DNA from: Isoperla grammatica
Taxonomy: Eukaryota > Arthropoda > Insecta > Plecoptera > Perlodidae
Length of the DNA stretch: 64,000 nt
NCBI GenBank assembly: GCA_945910005.1
Contig: OX246746.1
Coordinates: 17,774,995 to 17,838,994 of the forward strand
Direction of reading: 5' to 3'
Shown here: positions 24,901 to 39,900 of the stretch, piece after piece
Numbering within the stretch: position 1 is the stretch's first letter
How the letters are laid out: every line of letters starts with the position of its first letter
Notes under the pieces: generated by a model
Seen by the model: the letters and a program-made list of their open reading frames with translations, nothing else
Database searches by the model: none
What the model was told of the DNA's origin: nothing
Made by a program: the position numbers and the translations under genes

Positions 24901-27900
24901 AACAGCATGATTATTCCAGTCGTCAAAATCGAAGATTCGCTTCTTTATCTCCACAACATCGCTTGTGCCCCACCAATTCTCGTCGACGTTTACAAGGTTG
25001 TTGATTTTGGCAGTACGTATACCTGTAATGAATAAAGTAAAGTAGGTAACATTGATTCATACTAATAGAGCTGAATTAAACTGAACACATAATAAGATAG
25101 GACATAGGTACATTAAATAAATGCAAATAGAATGTCCCACCTAATTAATTAACTAACTGAAAATCTTGTTAACATTTCAATATTTTTTTCAACACTGTTT
25201 ACCATGGTAAGCCTACGTCTTAATTATTTGCAGCATGGTAATTAACAATAAAAAAAACAAAGGGATGAATTTAAGGCCAGTATACAACAAGCACTTACCA
25301 GCTAATAGCTCGTAATCCAGGGCATTGTTGCCGAACAGATTTCTGTTGACCGACACCTTTTGAATGCCATGAAATCCGACCACGTACGAGGGCGAATTGT
25401 AAACTTGATGTACACCCTTGGTAAGGGTAGAGCGGAATCGGTTATTTTTTATCTCGTTTTCAAACATCTTCGCTTCGACCTCGCCGAGAATCTCGGACTG
25501 GCTGTCCGCACGAAACTCGATCATATAAGAGCCCGTGTTTCTGGCGATACGATTCGTGTCGATCTTCATCTGTTTTTCCATACCTCTGATCGAAATCAAT
25601 CCGCTCTTACATTGGTTGTCTTCGAATACGTTTCTCGTCAAGTTGAACTGCGCAAAGTGTCCGTCGACGATGAAGGCAAACTTCTGGTTGTTACGCCAGG
25701 TGTTATTAGCCAGATACAACGAGTGGGTGAAATTCTCGTTGTACTGCCAGACGTATGGCAGGGAGACTTCAAATCCGCCCGCCTTGTTTCTCTCTATCGA
25801 ATTGTCCTGCAAGATCCAGTGGAAGAGATTGTTCGAGCTGCGCAAGTCGCGACTGAACTGGTAGATACCTCGGCCGTTGTCTGTGATGAGCGAATTGTTC
25901 ACCATGAAAGTAACTTCTGATATATTGGAGTAATGTACGTCCCAGAATGGAGAGTGGACTAGAATAGCGTCTTCGGTGTTATGCGAGAGGTCACAGCTGA
26001 ACAACTGAATCGATTCGTTGGACTTGCGCAGATGATGGTCGCCAATATCGTTGAGATATCTGGAACATTTATATTATGTATATCAATAAGGGTAGGCCTA
26101 CTTGTAAAGGAGTTGATGTTTCAGACTTTCAGTTGAAGGTTACATACAGGCCTGATAAAACAATAATGGTTCATAGTTAAATGTAAACAGTTAGTCCCCA
26201 ATAAACACTTTACTGTGAAGTAAATATTATGGAGCTTGAACTCGGTTAGAAGAAATCCCTTTTCAGCTTTTAAACTTTTCAGTGCAAAGTTATTTTTCAG
26301 GTTCACCTCTCCAGGTGCCAAGTTATTTTCTAGGAAATAAACTCATCACTAAATAGGCCTAAATCGTATCTCTTGAAAGTTTTGAAATCACTTGATTTTT
26401 AGTAAGAATATAGAAAATAGATAACAGATTAATTTTACACAACCAAGTTACCAAAAAAAAATTACCATATATACAGTATATATATCTATATATATACTGG
26501 TTCATCCATTATATCCATGAAAGCCAGTTGAATAAAAGCGCAAATTTATGTGGAGTCTATACTATAAATCGTCTTATGTTATTAGGAGCCAACAGTTTAC
26601 CTGTTGTAGTAGGAAGCCCAGATGCCGTGACGGTTGCCTTTGATTTTCGACCCAATCAGAGTGAGGGTTGGAATCGGGCCCCGGACAATACGATTCTTGA
26701 TATCTTGGATGGGGGCTGAAAAACAAGTGTAGTTATATTAACAAGTCACACACACATTATTATATCTCTTTTCTAAATTTGTGTTTCTATTTCTATTCAT
26801 TAACCAGTTCCGTGGTCATGACGAGATATTCCGTCACGCCGATTATATCCCAGTAGCGCCTTGGACGTAATATCTCGTCATAAGTATTTTAAAATCGCTC
26901 CCACAGTGGCCGTGACGAGTCTTGCTTTAAAATTTTCCTGCACTCTCTGCAAAGAAGTTTGTTCAATCTTTTTCCGCTAAATAGAACTACATGTATTGAA
27001 ATGCTGTCAGCAACGCGTGTTTGTAGAGAAGGAGGTCTTACGACCGACCACGCGCCAGTAGCGTGGGGAAATAAGTCGCCACTACGTGCACGGCAAGCGC
27101 GAGGGAAAGTCGCCACTGAACTGGTTAACATTGAAAAAATATTACGACTCTTTACCTTGAATTGTCGAGATGACCATAACGGCTCCGCCCAAAGCATCAC
27201 TCCCACTCCGATAGTCCATGACGACACCGAACGAACTGCTGACCGTCGGAAAGACAACAAGATCTCGCCTCATGTCCCACACTTGGGCATCGGCATTGAT
27301 AGTCTGTGCGTCATAGATCACGATTTGCTCCGTGCTACGGTTGTGGATGGGGTTCAACAGTTGAATGCCAATCACATAACCAGGCTTACACTGAAATCAA
27401 AACCAAGAGCCTATTAAAACAGAAAAATAGGGAGTGGTTTTGAATTGTTTTGGATTCGGATTTGAGAATATTCTTCCTCGGGATTCGAGATACGGATACG
27501 AAATCAAAAAATTGTATTTGAACATCCCTAATTAATACCGATAACCCGGCGACAACTTAAAAACGCTTGGTTCTATCACGATGCACCTGAGCTACACACT
27601 TTGATACAGAAAATCGCTACAGTGGGTCCATGGCTTAGCTGAGAACAAGGAAATCAGTCGATCTTTCATCGATCTTGGCATTTCACAAATGATGTACACC
27701 CCCACTACCTGACTAGCACAAACATGAGACGAAATTCCCGAATTCATTACCAGAAGCTATAACAGAAGTTCAACTATGCGCACATTTCTTGAATTAAATA
27801 AAATAAATAAAAAATAAACACAACATCTAGTCAAATAATAGGCGTCCACACAACAAACAAACGATTATATTTGATTCCTTTTTGACATTTCGGACCCAAC

Positions 27901-30900
27901 AAATTCAAGGATTCTGCGGTCGCACTCGCGCTGTACAAACAACGTATTATAAATGCAGTGAAACAAATGCCCTGCGGCGTTCTTAGCTTTGCCTCGGACA
28001 AAGTTTAGGCAAATTTTGGAGGTTTTATTTCCACCGCCTAGTTGTTAATTCCTCAAACTTTCTTTAAATGACCTCATGATTTCAAAATGCACTACAAGTT
28101 ACATAAAATAGAGTTTGTAATCACCTTGATGAAGAAGTTTCTCTTAATGTCGTCCTGTCCGACTCTCTCGGTGATAAAATACTTGGTCTCCCCATTGTCC
28201 AGATTGACGTCGTTGACGTTGGACGGAATGAATATCGGACTGTACGGGGAGTACTGGGTATTCCTCGAGTCTGGAGACGGTTTGAACCATCCTGCCAACT
28301 CCCGTTGTTCCTGGTTAGTAAGTGCCGGGTTATGGCGGATGCCAGCAACTTTATTGTTCTCCAGCGTAGATCCTGATACAATAAGAGTAAAGATATGAAT
28401 TAGAGTTAGACAGAGTTGGGTAAGTTCCTCAGAAAAATACACTAGTTACAAGGTAAGATGCTACATTTTAAAAGTAACTAAGTTATCTGATAAGTTACTT
28501 TTCAAAGGGAGATTTCATATTTTGGTTTGAATGGATTCAGATAGTTTAATATGGAAAGGCTCATTACGGTTCGTCTCTATCCAAAATGCACGCCGGTAAA
28601 GAGGACTCCTCAAAGGGCGGCTTATTTCCCGCTCACTGTGCAAGGTTGTAAATGTCAAGCTTGTCACCAAGAAGGATGCAGTTTTTAAAAAAAGTGACCA
28701 CCAATAATATCTATTCAAATAAGAAAAACACCCACTTGACAATAGGAAGACGGGGGCTCAGGATTCTGTCCCTTTTCAAAGGGTCGACCATAATTATCTC
28801 TTGCTCCGACGGTCTATGTGGTTTGGAGCTGTCTTTACTATGTTAGAAGCTAAGTGGTTGGCCAAATAAAGGGGATGATTGACAGCATAAGTGTCCAACA
28901 ATAAGAAACAGTTCCTTTTAGTTCTCATTTTGCCGGTGTGTGTATCTTGATTCGGGACGGAGAAAAGTTGTCTCAATCAGTAGAATATTATGTACAAATC
29001 TCTATTTCCGTACCTGTTATCTTGAGCCCCAACTGCTTGAAACTGATGCCACTACCTCGGTTGTTGCTGAATTCACTGTTCTTGACCGTGTTGACTGCCC
29101 CCATGGAATACAGATCGGAGTACAAGATGCCCAGTCCGTCCTGCAAGTTGTCAACTATCCGAACATTCTCCAACGCATGGCGAGCAAAGTCAATCTGCAA
29201 AGCTACAAACAAAAATAAATACAATTTTATTTTTATGGTAATGCAAATCATTCAAGAAGGAAGTTGTGGGAAGATCAAGTTCACTATCGATTACAATATT
29301 CTAAAATTGATAATTTTGGAAGTGAACCGTGTCTCGTTTTCACCTATTGATGCCCATCACAAGAAGATAGAGGTGTTCCTTGAGCATTGAAAGCTGCCAT
29401 CAACTATCCTTCGTTCTAGTGTGCACGTATTTTTAGCACCCTACTCCATTTTTTTTCAATTTTTTTTACAAACAATGTTTTGTATCTTTGAAACAATCGT
29501 TCCCACAAAAACAAAAATACATAACTACAATACACATCAAACTCAGATAGTCACTTGCATAGTATGATTTTGATGTGTTATGGCAATTTCTCATCTCTAA
29601 GTATTTGAAAGGAGTGCCTCTGCTCCATGTCTTAACTTTACAAGGCTGTGTTCTTATTATGTTTTCTATGCAGTTCCAACAACATTACGGTATGTCTGTT
29701 CCGGTTCAAGTCTCATTGTCGGGAACATGTCGTGTAAACTTTGTGTCTTCCATTTCAATACATTAGTAATCTAAACATGAAGTGCTTGTTATTCAACCTA
29801 TCCTACTACTACCTAATTGCCAAGAAACATAAACTACAACATTTACATGGTCTCTCAAAAAGCTGTCACGATTAGGGGTCTGCGTTCGGGTCGAGTTCGG
29901 GTAAGGAAATAAATAAAAATAACTAAATTACATTTTTGTACAGAATAAAGCACTTCATCACCTATATTAGTACAACACCTTAGTCGAGCTTCATAATTTG
30001 TATAAAGTGAAACAGCAAACAAACATACCTGGTTTGAAAGTATTTGTGGCATAATCCAGAAGTCCTGCCCTCTCTATCGTGATGAACTGGAGATCAGAGT
30101 GTTCGGCTAAGACACCGAGACGAACCCCAGCCCAGGAAGACTCGTAACATCGGAGGCCGACGTCGTTGCTGTGCGAGCAAGAGTTTTCAAAGTCTGCGGA
30201 ATACTCCGAGCGGCAGTTTGTCAGATCTATGTCGTCTTCTGTACATCGCACGTTGCTGCAATAAACACGGGAGTCATCATCGCAGGAATCGATAGACAAT
30301 TGACCAGTATGATTTTCTCATGCCTAATAGTAATACGTACCGTATTGACCCGAATATAATACGAGGTTTTTTCCCCTAAAAAAATAATCTAAAATCGTAT
30401 TCGTATTATATTCGCGGTCTAAGGTTTTCGACGCGTGAATTCAAATTTCCCGCCCGCGTATACATGCGTACTATCGCAGATCGACGAATCACGGCTCTGT
30501 GGCGAGTGCTCGAGCCTATTGCACTCTACCGGAGAGTTTATACAACACGCCAGCGCTCCGCTGCGCAATGTCTCCGCTAGAATGCGTTGTCGTGTTCTGT
30601 GCGAGACTGCTAGCATGAGTACAGGCCGGGCGGATATCGTTCCATGTGTGCTAGGCGGCCCCGATCGAGCGTTCGTAACAGGTTTACTGTGGCGCGGGGC
30701 TGCCTAAGTGCCTACCTCACAGGCGCTGGCCACCTGGCTGGCAGCGCCGGCAAGGCGGCAGTAGCTGACGTGCTGTATTGTTGTTTATTCTGATCGTATT
30801 ATATTCGAGATATATGATATTTTCCCCACTGCCTACTCCAAAATCCACACTCGTATTATATTCGAGGCCGTATTATATTCGGGTCAATACGGTAATCCCC

Positions 30901-33900
30901 CTTTAATTCAAATTTCAAGGGACCCTAAACACTCCAATTTGAATTACAAAATTTGGAATTAAAAGAACTTTAACACCAAGCATCATACCTAAATATTCTG
31001 CTGGGACTCTATCAATAGTTTGAATTATACATAATTTTGAATTAACCGAGTTTGAATTAACGAGGGACTACTGTAATACGATAATAAATTTACAAACATG
31101 AAGCAATCTTTTACAGATTCCGCAACATTACGTCCCCTAACCGAGTACATAACGATATAGCAACATTCCTTGGACACACTTGATGTGACACAGTTGAGAG
31201 TGATCACATATGAAGCGCGAGGCCCCAGTATTTTGGCGGTATATTCGAGTATTTCAACACTACAAAGACCCAAGAAGAACGAAAATAATGCATTACGAAA
31301 CGAATACACTTTTTCAAAAAACAAGCCATTCGATAATATTTTATTATCGACTCGAAATTTGATTGAATATCGACAATCGAGCGATAATATTGATTGTGTG
31401 CAACCCTACTCCTATTCATTACCGGTACTCAAGTAGCTATATACAATCAACACTTTAAATGGTCCATCCTTTCTCCCCACAACCCTAGCCGAACTATCTC
31501 CAAGTAAAACCATCGACAGCACATATCTTAACCTAGAGTTACCTAAGAATAACATCTTCAGAAGTTCCAGCCGAGGGTACCTCCGATCTTTCCAACAGCC
31601 AATCGTCTGGATTCAGGACCAGGCCGAGTTGATGGCAAACCAATGCAGCATCGAGCATGGTCCAGCCATAGTTACAAACAGTGCCCCATTTGCCTTTGAT
31701 CAGGACCTAAACACACAGTGGAAATGTAAAGTTAGTCCATTCAATGACAACTGTATACAGTGCAATTTAACAACAATATGAACGAAAATAGAGGTTTTGG
31801 TTTGATGAAAAACAAAAATGCATGTCTTTATATCCACAATTAGTAAATAGAATGGTCGATAACACGCTTCCCTAAAATTTAGGGTTTAATATATAATATT
31901 TTGTTACTTGACACGACTTTTACTTACTTGAAAATAATTTTTATTTTTGAAATTTAGTTTTTAGTTTTTATAAAACCACAACGCAAGGATTTATCACTTT
32001 TTGAATAATGCATAGCATTATATTATAGCGTTCTCAAGGTCCTACTAAAATACAGTACGTTAATTTTGTGCGGTTTTTATAGTGAGACAACCCTTTGCCG
32101 TTAAACTTACACAGTGTGTGTGAACCACCGACCAGGGACCATAAATGAAAATTCTTTGCTCGGACATTGATAGATAGATAGATAGATCGTTTCATTGTCT
32201 TATGACTATTACATTTTGTTACAGGCAGTTTTTTTTTTTACATACAAGTAATAAATTTCAGTCTTGACCCTAGAAGGGTATATGGAAAGTATGTGTTTTA
32301 AGCAGGCTATAGCCTATGTTTAAAAACATCAGTTCTAAGAATAATGGGGACATTATTAACCTACTATGTATTACTATTTATATGCACATGTAGCGTAGCA
32401 TTTATATGTAGCGTAAATATTGCAAGAATATACTAGGAAAGTACACGTACCTGCAGCCTTCCCTCTCGACTGGTCCTGCCTCCTAACAGGCGTACGGGAG
32501 ATGGGTCCACTATTTCAGTCTCGTTCTCGCCAGCTATGTCCACCCTCTCTTCCTTGAGAGTGAGCCGTATGTCATTGGGCCCCCTACCGCGTGCGTCCAG
32601 TTTTCCGGCAACCATCATCCCAACTCCGGGCGGAAACCGTAGAGTCACTCCCGGCTGGAGGGTCAGTTTTCCTCCCGGATGCACGTTTATGTCCCGTTCG
32701 ACAATGTACTCGCCGTCCCGCAGATTCTCAAGGCCGTCCACCTGTTAGTGAAAGTCTATTTTATACCCACGACTTTGGCTTGACTATGTCTATAATTATT
32801 TATTTATTATATATATTATTTATTTAACACACCCAAATTGGTTGGATGGTTGGGTAGGGGGTGAGTGGAACTCGAATTGTAACCACCTCCCTGAGGTGAG
32901 TTCCGGGTGTTGTTATAAAAAAATTGTGAAATGGGCAAAAAGCTGCAAAATGATGTACTTTGCTACGATTGCCGCACTAACAACCTCATAGATAAGTGCT
33001 TCTCCAGAGAAGGAAAACTATTCAGCAGGAATGACTATGGGCTCTGGCATTAACCTGCAGCCTTCCAAAATAGCCTTCGGTGGCTGGTGCCAGACCCTAA
33101 CCAGACATTCCAAGCCACCTCTCACAGTTTGAAGTCAGCATACATGCACTTTTTCTCAATGCATTTTACACAAACAATTTGAAAAATAAACAACCTTGTA
33201 ATTGATTTATAGTAGCTAGACAAATAAAGTAAATGAAGTAGCTAGGCACTCAATAAATTCAAAGTTGTTCTGAATTGGCCTTGTTGATTCTGACATTTGT
33301 CCGCAGGCGTTCGCACTGTCCAATCACTGATTCATATGTTTCGTATTTGAAATATGGATCTTTGATTGGTTATCGTCGCTCACTCCTCAATAGTGTTTGG
33401 AGCCTACAGGGTTGGTTTAGTCACTTTAGAAATTAAAGTCCCCCACTGCAAATCAGTTTCGTTACCGAGTGGGTAGACTCTAAATGTGAATTTATTTATT
33501 TATTTTATTTAACTTCGTGTATTGAAATTGCAAGTAAAACTGAACTAAATTACCTCGCCTCCAACTGTGTGTGTTCCCGGTGGGTTGAACTGGGGCACGA
33601 ACGTCGGTTGTTTCATACTCAGGGTAGTGCTGGGGTTACTGTTGTGCAGGAGGAATGGCAGGTACTCAATCTTCGCCAAGTTGTAGCGGTCCTTCCTGTA
33701 AGAGAAGTCAACATTGACCAGCACATTCAACTATATGTAATAGTTTTCAATACTTTAGACAGCTTTGGTAGATAGTGCCTAAAGGCTGGTATAGTATTGA
33801 GAGGGAAAGAATTATAGGAACCAAGGCTGTGTAAGCCGAAACGTTCCGTCTAAATGTAATTGTAAATTATTGTAAATACATGTAATCTCCATCTCAACAC

Positions 33901-36900
33901 GGCTGCCGATCTTCTTTAAGGTGAGCTGTTGGTTCCTATAATTATTTCCCTCTCAATACAATACGTTAGACAGAAATTTTCAGAGATGTAAAATTTCTGG
34001 AAAGATAAATAACAAATGGGATGCAGCTATGCTGCTTAAATTTACAATTATTTGTTTTTTATCCTGCAGGACATATAGGTAGGTTTACATGGTAGCCTAT
34101 ACAATCACACATGATCTTCTCAATCTAGATGTAAGTACTAGTAGGCTAGGATTGTGACGGTAGTATTGAAAGAAACAGATGGGGAGGTGTTTTGATAGTC
34201 CATTAGAAAGCTTTCTTTACAGTTGACAGGGATATTTTTATCAAATTCAAAACCTCACCTAACATAAATGTAATGTCCACAAAACTGCGGCATGCTGTGT
34301 GTGGCTTCATCATTATGCAAAATTCTCTAAACTTCCACACATTTTCACATAGGTAGACCTGAATGAACACTAGATACGGGTAACAGCTGCAGTATAAGTT
34401 ACCTCCACCAACTAGAGTTGCAGAGGAAGCAAATTACGTGATCACTGATGTACCTGTACACAATTGTAGGCATGTAGTTGTTTGAATTAGGTGAATTAAA
34501 ACTAAAGATTAGTTTGTTGGGGATTATAAATGTATATATAGTAGGGCTGCCCAACGATATTGATAATTTGATACGATATCGATAATGGAAAAATAATTCG
34601 ATATCGATATAGAATTATCATATCGTACATATCGCGATATCGAACTTGCGCCTTATAAGCTAATTGTTTAGAAAGAAAACGATTACGTCACGTTACGCCA
34701 GTCACAATATCGCTGTTCTGTGTGGATATTTTAAATTTTGAATAGTATACACACAAATTGACACACATTATAAGACATTTCAAAGTTCAAACATTTATTT
34801 ACGTATTACGGTAATGTTGTTTACAATAAGTGGCCTCTGGCTGGTCTGGAAATCCTAAAAACACACGAGAAAAGTTTCGATATCGCCGATATTGATTTGT
34901 TTCTTGATAAGTTCGATATCGCGACACGATATCGATAATTCTTCCCGCGATATCGATATGAACTTTTTTATCGTTGGGCAGCCCTAATACATAATCAGTA
35001 AAAGTTATATTTAACATGTAGTATAAGATGTAGGATTGTAGGGTATCAAGCAAACTAGAGTGTTATGGCTACTACTACTAGACCTATGCCTATTAATGTC
35101 TCTAGTTGATATTTAAAAGTACAAGATGAGTGCCTTGAGCTATGTTTCTACTCAAAACTTGTACGTGAAGATACCTATTGTAACCGAGTGCTATAGTGAT
35201 TATACTCAGTTAGAATAGATCGAAAAGAATGTCACCAATTGATTTGTGCCAATTTAAACTATAGGTGTGCGAGAAAAACGCAAGTATTGCACTAACATTA
35301 CCATCACATGTAGTTGAACTGATCATAGAGGTATTGCCACCATTTAGCGAAAATCCAGCTATTTTTTGAATTTTTAAACAACATAGTGTTCACGTAATTT
35401 TAGACTTCCTCCTTTCACGGCCGACGGAGGTATTTTGCGCATAAATGCACATACAGCATTTCGAGTTGAAAGCCACAATTAAAATTCCCGACAGGAGTTG
35501 TAGCTTTTAAAGATGACTCATTTACTGCTGGCCGACATTGGCAAGCAAAATGACGACTATTTTGTATTTTGTGTTAATACACCGATTTGAGTAACTAGTC
35601 AGTTGTTCAAAAATAGGTTCGAGAATGAAGGATCCAATTACGAAACGAGTACCCGGATACTCAATGTCATCCCGAGGTTATATTTTCTTGTATGCCTACA
35701 TTGTCGCAATCATTCATCGATATTAACTAGGGATGCACACGATAATCGATATTATCGTTCGATATTCGATATGCAATAAAATTTCGATAATCGATAATAC
35801 AAATATTATCGAATGGTCTGATTTCTAAAAAGGCAGGTTCGTAAAGCATTATTTCGTTCTTCTCGGACCTTTCTAGTATTGAAATACTCAAAGATACTGC
35901 CCAAATACTAGGCCTCGGGCCTCATAAAATGTGATTATACTCTCAGCAGTGTCACGTCAGATGTGTCCAAGTAATTTTGCCATATCCTTATGTGTCGATT
36001 AGGCGACATATCACTGAAACTGTAAAAGATTACTTCAATTTTGTAAATTTATTATCGTTCGATATTATCGATCGATAATGCAGTCATCTTTTCGATTATC
36101 GATAGTTTTTATTTTATCGATGTTCATCCCTAATATTAACCTAAGCAATTTGTCTACATAATACCTAGCTAAGGATCTCGTTGCACACTATCTGCAGGTC
36201 TATAATTATAAACAGTAGCATAGATACTGAAATTCTACACTAGCAAGTAGCCTAGACATCATCTCCAAAGAATGCTCTTTTGCTCCAACAGAGCATTCAG
36301 CTTATAGCTAACTTGCTGTAGATGGTGCAGCCCACTAAATTATAATTTCACTTACCTATGGAAAAGTCTTTTAAATATCCGTTCTTCCGCACTAGATCCC
36401 AGCCAGTTGTATGTGCAATTGATAACTTTGCTCTGATCTTCAAGGTGGGATCCAATCTCGTAGTTGGATTCGGGATTGTCTAGAATATTTCTGAACAGAT
36501 CTACGTTGCTGGAACTGATGACCACCGCTGCCGCAACTCTACTTCTCGGTGCGAGTCGAGCCACTCCCCCCTCGCCGTAATCAAACGGTTCTCGCACACG
36601 ATTGTTTCGTACAAAGTTACGAGTAAACAACAGTCTCTGAACTTCGCTGTATGGAGAAAGTCCTAGATTGACGACGTACACGCCTTTGTTATCTAGAAAT
36701 TCGTTGAACTCGATCACGACGTCGGCCGGAAGAACGTCGAATTCTTCGATGAGTTGATGGTTCACTTGGTTTTTTACTAGAATTGCACCGTAACTGTGTT
36801 CTCTGAAGTGGTTGAACTCGATCTTTGCGTCGATATTAACCGCAGGTCTTATCTTAATACCTAGTTTATTATTCTGAATGAAAACATTGTGGCCGATTTG

Positions 36901-39900
36901 AAGTTTTAGGCTCCCGTTTGCAACGTCCCAACACGACTGAACTTCTACTGCCGTCTCCAAACTGTTATTGAACCAATTGCCCGTGATGTTAACCAGCGCA
37001 TTGCTACAAAAATTTCCAACTAGAACGCCGATGTCTTCGTTCTTGAATATTTCCGTAAAGGAAACTACAGTTTCCTGGGTGAAGGCCACATATTCCGTAT
37101 CCTTGGTGTGATTCAACCACACCGCAATGCCGTAGCCCTTGTTGGAAGACAGGTAACTCCTGGTGATGTTTCTGCTGCCTCCTGTGTATGTGATGTTGAT
37201 GCCATCGCCTTGATTGAAGGCCACTCGACTCTCGGACACATTCACGTCGCCAACGCCACTAACCACGTGAATCCCCGCTACGTGGTTGTTGTTTGAGATG
37301 GAACTCTGATGGATGTGAACTTGACTTCGAAGGCTTTCGATGGCGACACCTCTTCCGTTATTGTCGGCCAATGTGGAACCAGTGATGTTGAGATCGTAAG
37401 ATTTACCTATAAAAATATAGAAACGTTATCTTAGAGTTTTAGGTTATAGATGCTACTTTGGTGAGCATGTATTTTGAAATGGCTACAAACAGAATGCTCA
37501 CTGTACAAAAAAAATGTGCTCCCATTCCTATTAACATTTAGATATGAATTGCATTCGAACCCTTCAGTTACTGGTAGTTACAATTGAATTGATTTGAAAT
37601 ATCTGCACCTAATTTTCCATTAAAAGTGCAAAAAAAACTCGTACTCAAGGTTTTGACGAAAAGAAAAAAAATAGATGCTAAAAATTGCTGTATTGAAAAT
37701 AATCAGTGCTAAATTTTGAGAAGATAAATGCTAAAAAGATGTGTCTCGACCAATAAAGTACAACAATTTTCTAAATTATGAATGTAAACACTGACCATTT
37801 GTGAAACAATTTGTTGGGTCTATCACAAATTATGTTTGGTTTGATGATTCGGTAAAAAAATGCGAAAATAGCTAGGCCTACAGTATACTATTACTTGATG
37901 CTTTTAGTCCTTGAACTCAATAAGTTTGACAACAGTATTGAACTGTGTATTGTGGGTGTGAATGAGGCGTATTTATTGAGGCCGGATCACGATTGTGTTG
38001 ACGATGCCAACAACAGTTAGTGGAGTCATATGGCAAGTATACGTACTGTAACCAGAGGTCAGTCTCATGAAAGCCAGGAGTTGTGTCCGCGCCTCTGCCT
38101 TGTATCGAATGAACACATTATTTCTGGTCGTTGTAATACTTTGAGGTTTGGTTCCGTTGCGGATGAACACGGACGCCAACAGTGGCTCACTCTGACTGGA
38201 TCCGTCAAAGATTTCAACTGTCGCGCTACCGTTACGATCGGTTACCATCGAGACAAAGTGCAGTGTCAGCACATGACCAGGTTGCGTGAAGAAATACTGA
38301 AACAATACATTGAATGTAAGAAAATAAGTTCTAAAATCATTAAGGACCACTACTCTAGTTAAAAGGAAAGCACACATTTCTACGACTGGTATTCACTAAG
38401 AAAGAAAAAAAAAAGAAAAAATTCGTCTCGATTAGCCATTGTTGCAAAAATATGAGACGTTAAGCCCCATTAATCAATCAATCTTCATTAAGAAAGTTTA
38501 GATTTGATTCTGAATTTGACCATAATTGCAATATTTTGATTCAATATGGGGGGATCTAAGGATACCAGTACAGTACTTAAAAGAATGCCATTTTAATTTG
38601 AAGACAAAAACGTAAAATATAAATGGAGCTTACTTTACTGCAATCCTTTACGCTTGGCATGTACTGGCTCTGCTCCACAGTAATGGAAATGGGGAACGTC
38701 TGACTTGCTGTAGTGGGAAATCGGCAGAAGTCAAAGATGTCCGTTCGATCCACACGTTGGTCGACCAACTCGTCGTGATGGATATAACGGACACCGTCTG
38801 CACCGTTCTCGGACACCAAACAGCTGTCTAAATGAGCTAAGCCAGATGAGCTGTTCACATACAGTCCGTAACCTAAAAGAACAATCCATTTGTATTAGTA
38901 ATTGGGCAGCTTAAAAAGAGAAACATTACAAATATTTTACAGGACACCAATAAGTAAGGCCTAATCATAAACAATTGCAACATTGTTACAATTCAAATCC
39001 ATTAGAAGTTGATCGAGTTATGCTACGAATGAAAGGATCTGGTTAGGCTTATACAAATTACTTTGAAGTTAAGCGACAGAACTATTCATATTCCAGCAAA
39101 ATTTAAACTTTCCATGAAGTGAAGTTTCAGTGGGATAGGCTTACATGAAAAATAACAAGTTATGCAGTTTGAAATGAGATGCTTGATTTTTTTAACCCCC
39201 AAAAACGATTGTTGTCTTTTTCTTGTATTTCTGATCAGGGAGCCTTTTTCATGTGTTCTCCACTAAAAATCAGCAAATTAGTAGACAATAAAATACAAAT
39301 CTCCATATTTCTCTCTCAAATTTGTCACCTTCCTTCTCGCTCTGTGGGATTCTATAGGCTACCAACACTCGACTATTATTCAGTGTAATTTAGATAACAG
39401 AACATTTAAAAAGCTCACCTCGATTACTACGAAGGGTGCAGTTATACAAAACAATAGGCGAATTTGGCAGCGTAATATTTATTCCATTGTAGGCCGAGTG
39501 CAGAACGGCTAAATCGGCCATCTTAGGTGGCGTTCCCTGAATGTCGATCGCTGAGCTGGCATTGTAGTCTCGTCCCGATCCAGCAAATCGAACGTCCACA
39601 AACGACAACTCCGACAGGGATGTCCGCACGTAGAGAGTGTTCTGTTGAGTCAACGTGCGTTCAAACTTTGCGTTTTCAAAGCGGAGACCTCGCCAGTGAT
39701 GCACGACGTCGGAAGATGTCACGTGTTGTGGAAGACATTGGATGCCAAGGTCGGGATGGTAATCTTAAATGAAAGAACATAAATATTATTTCAATTGAAA
39801 TTTAAATTATTAATTTAAATTATTAAATAATTATTAAATTATTATAGTAAATAATAATTTAATTTAATTAAATTAATTTAATTATTTAATAAATTATTTA

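Noticed and set aside
25360..25920. 186-codon plus-strand frame
   Set aside because: Antisense shadow of bark exon 16.
26959..27417. 152-codon plus frame
   Set aside because: Runs across a MITE and the antisense of exon 14.
36352..36360. Stop right after exon 7 frame as the end of a separate gene
   Set aside because: The TAG arises at AG|GTAAGT, a normal donor, and the protein continues in exon 8 with matching phase.
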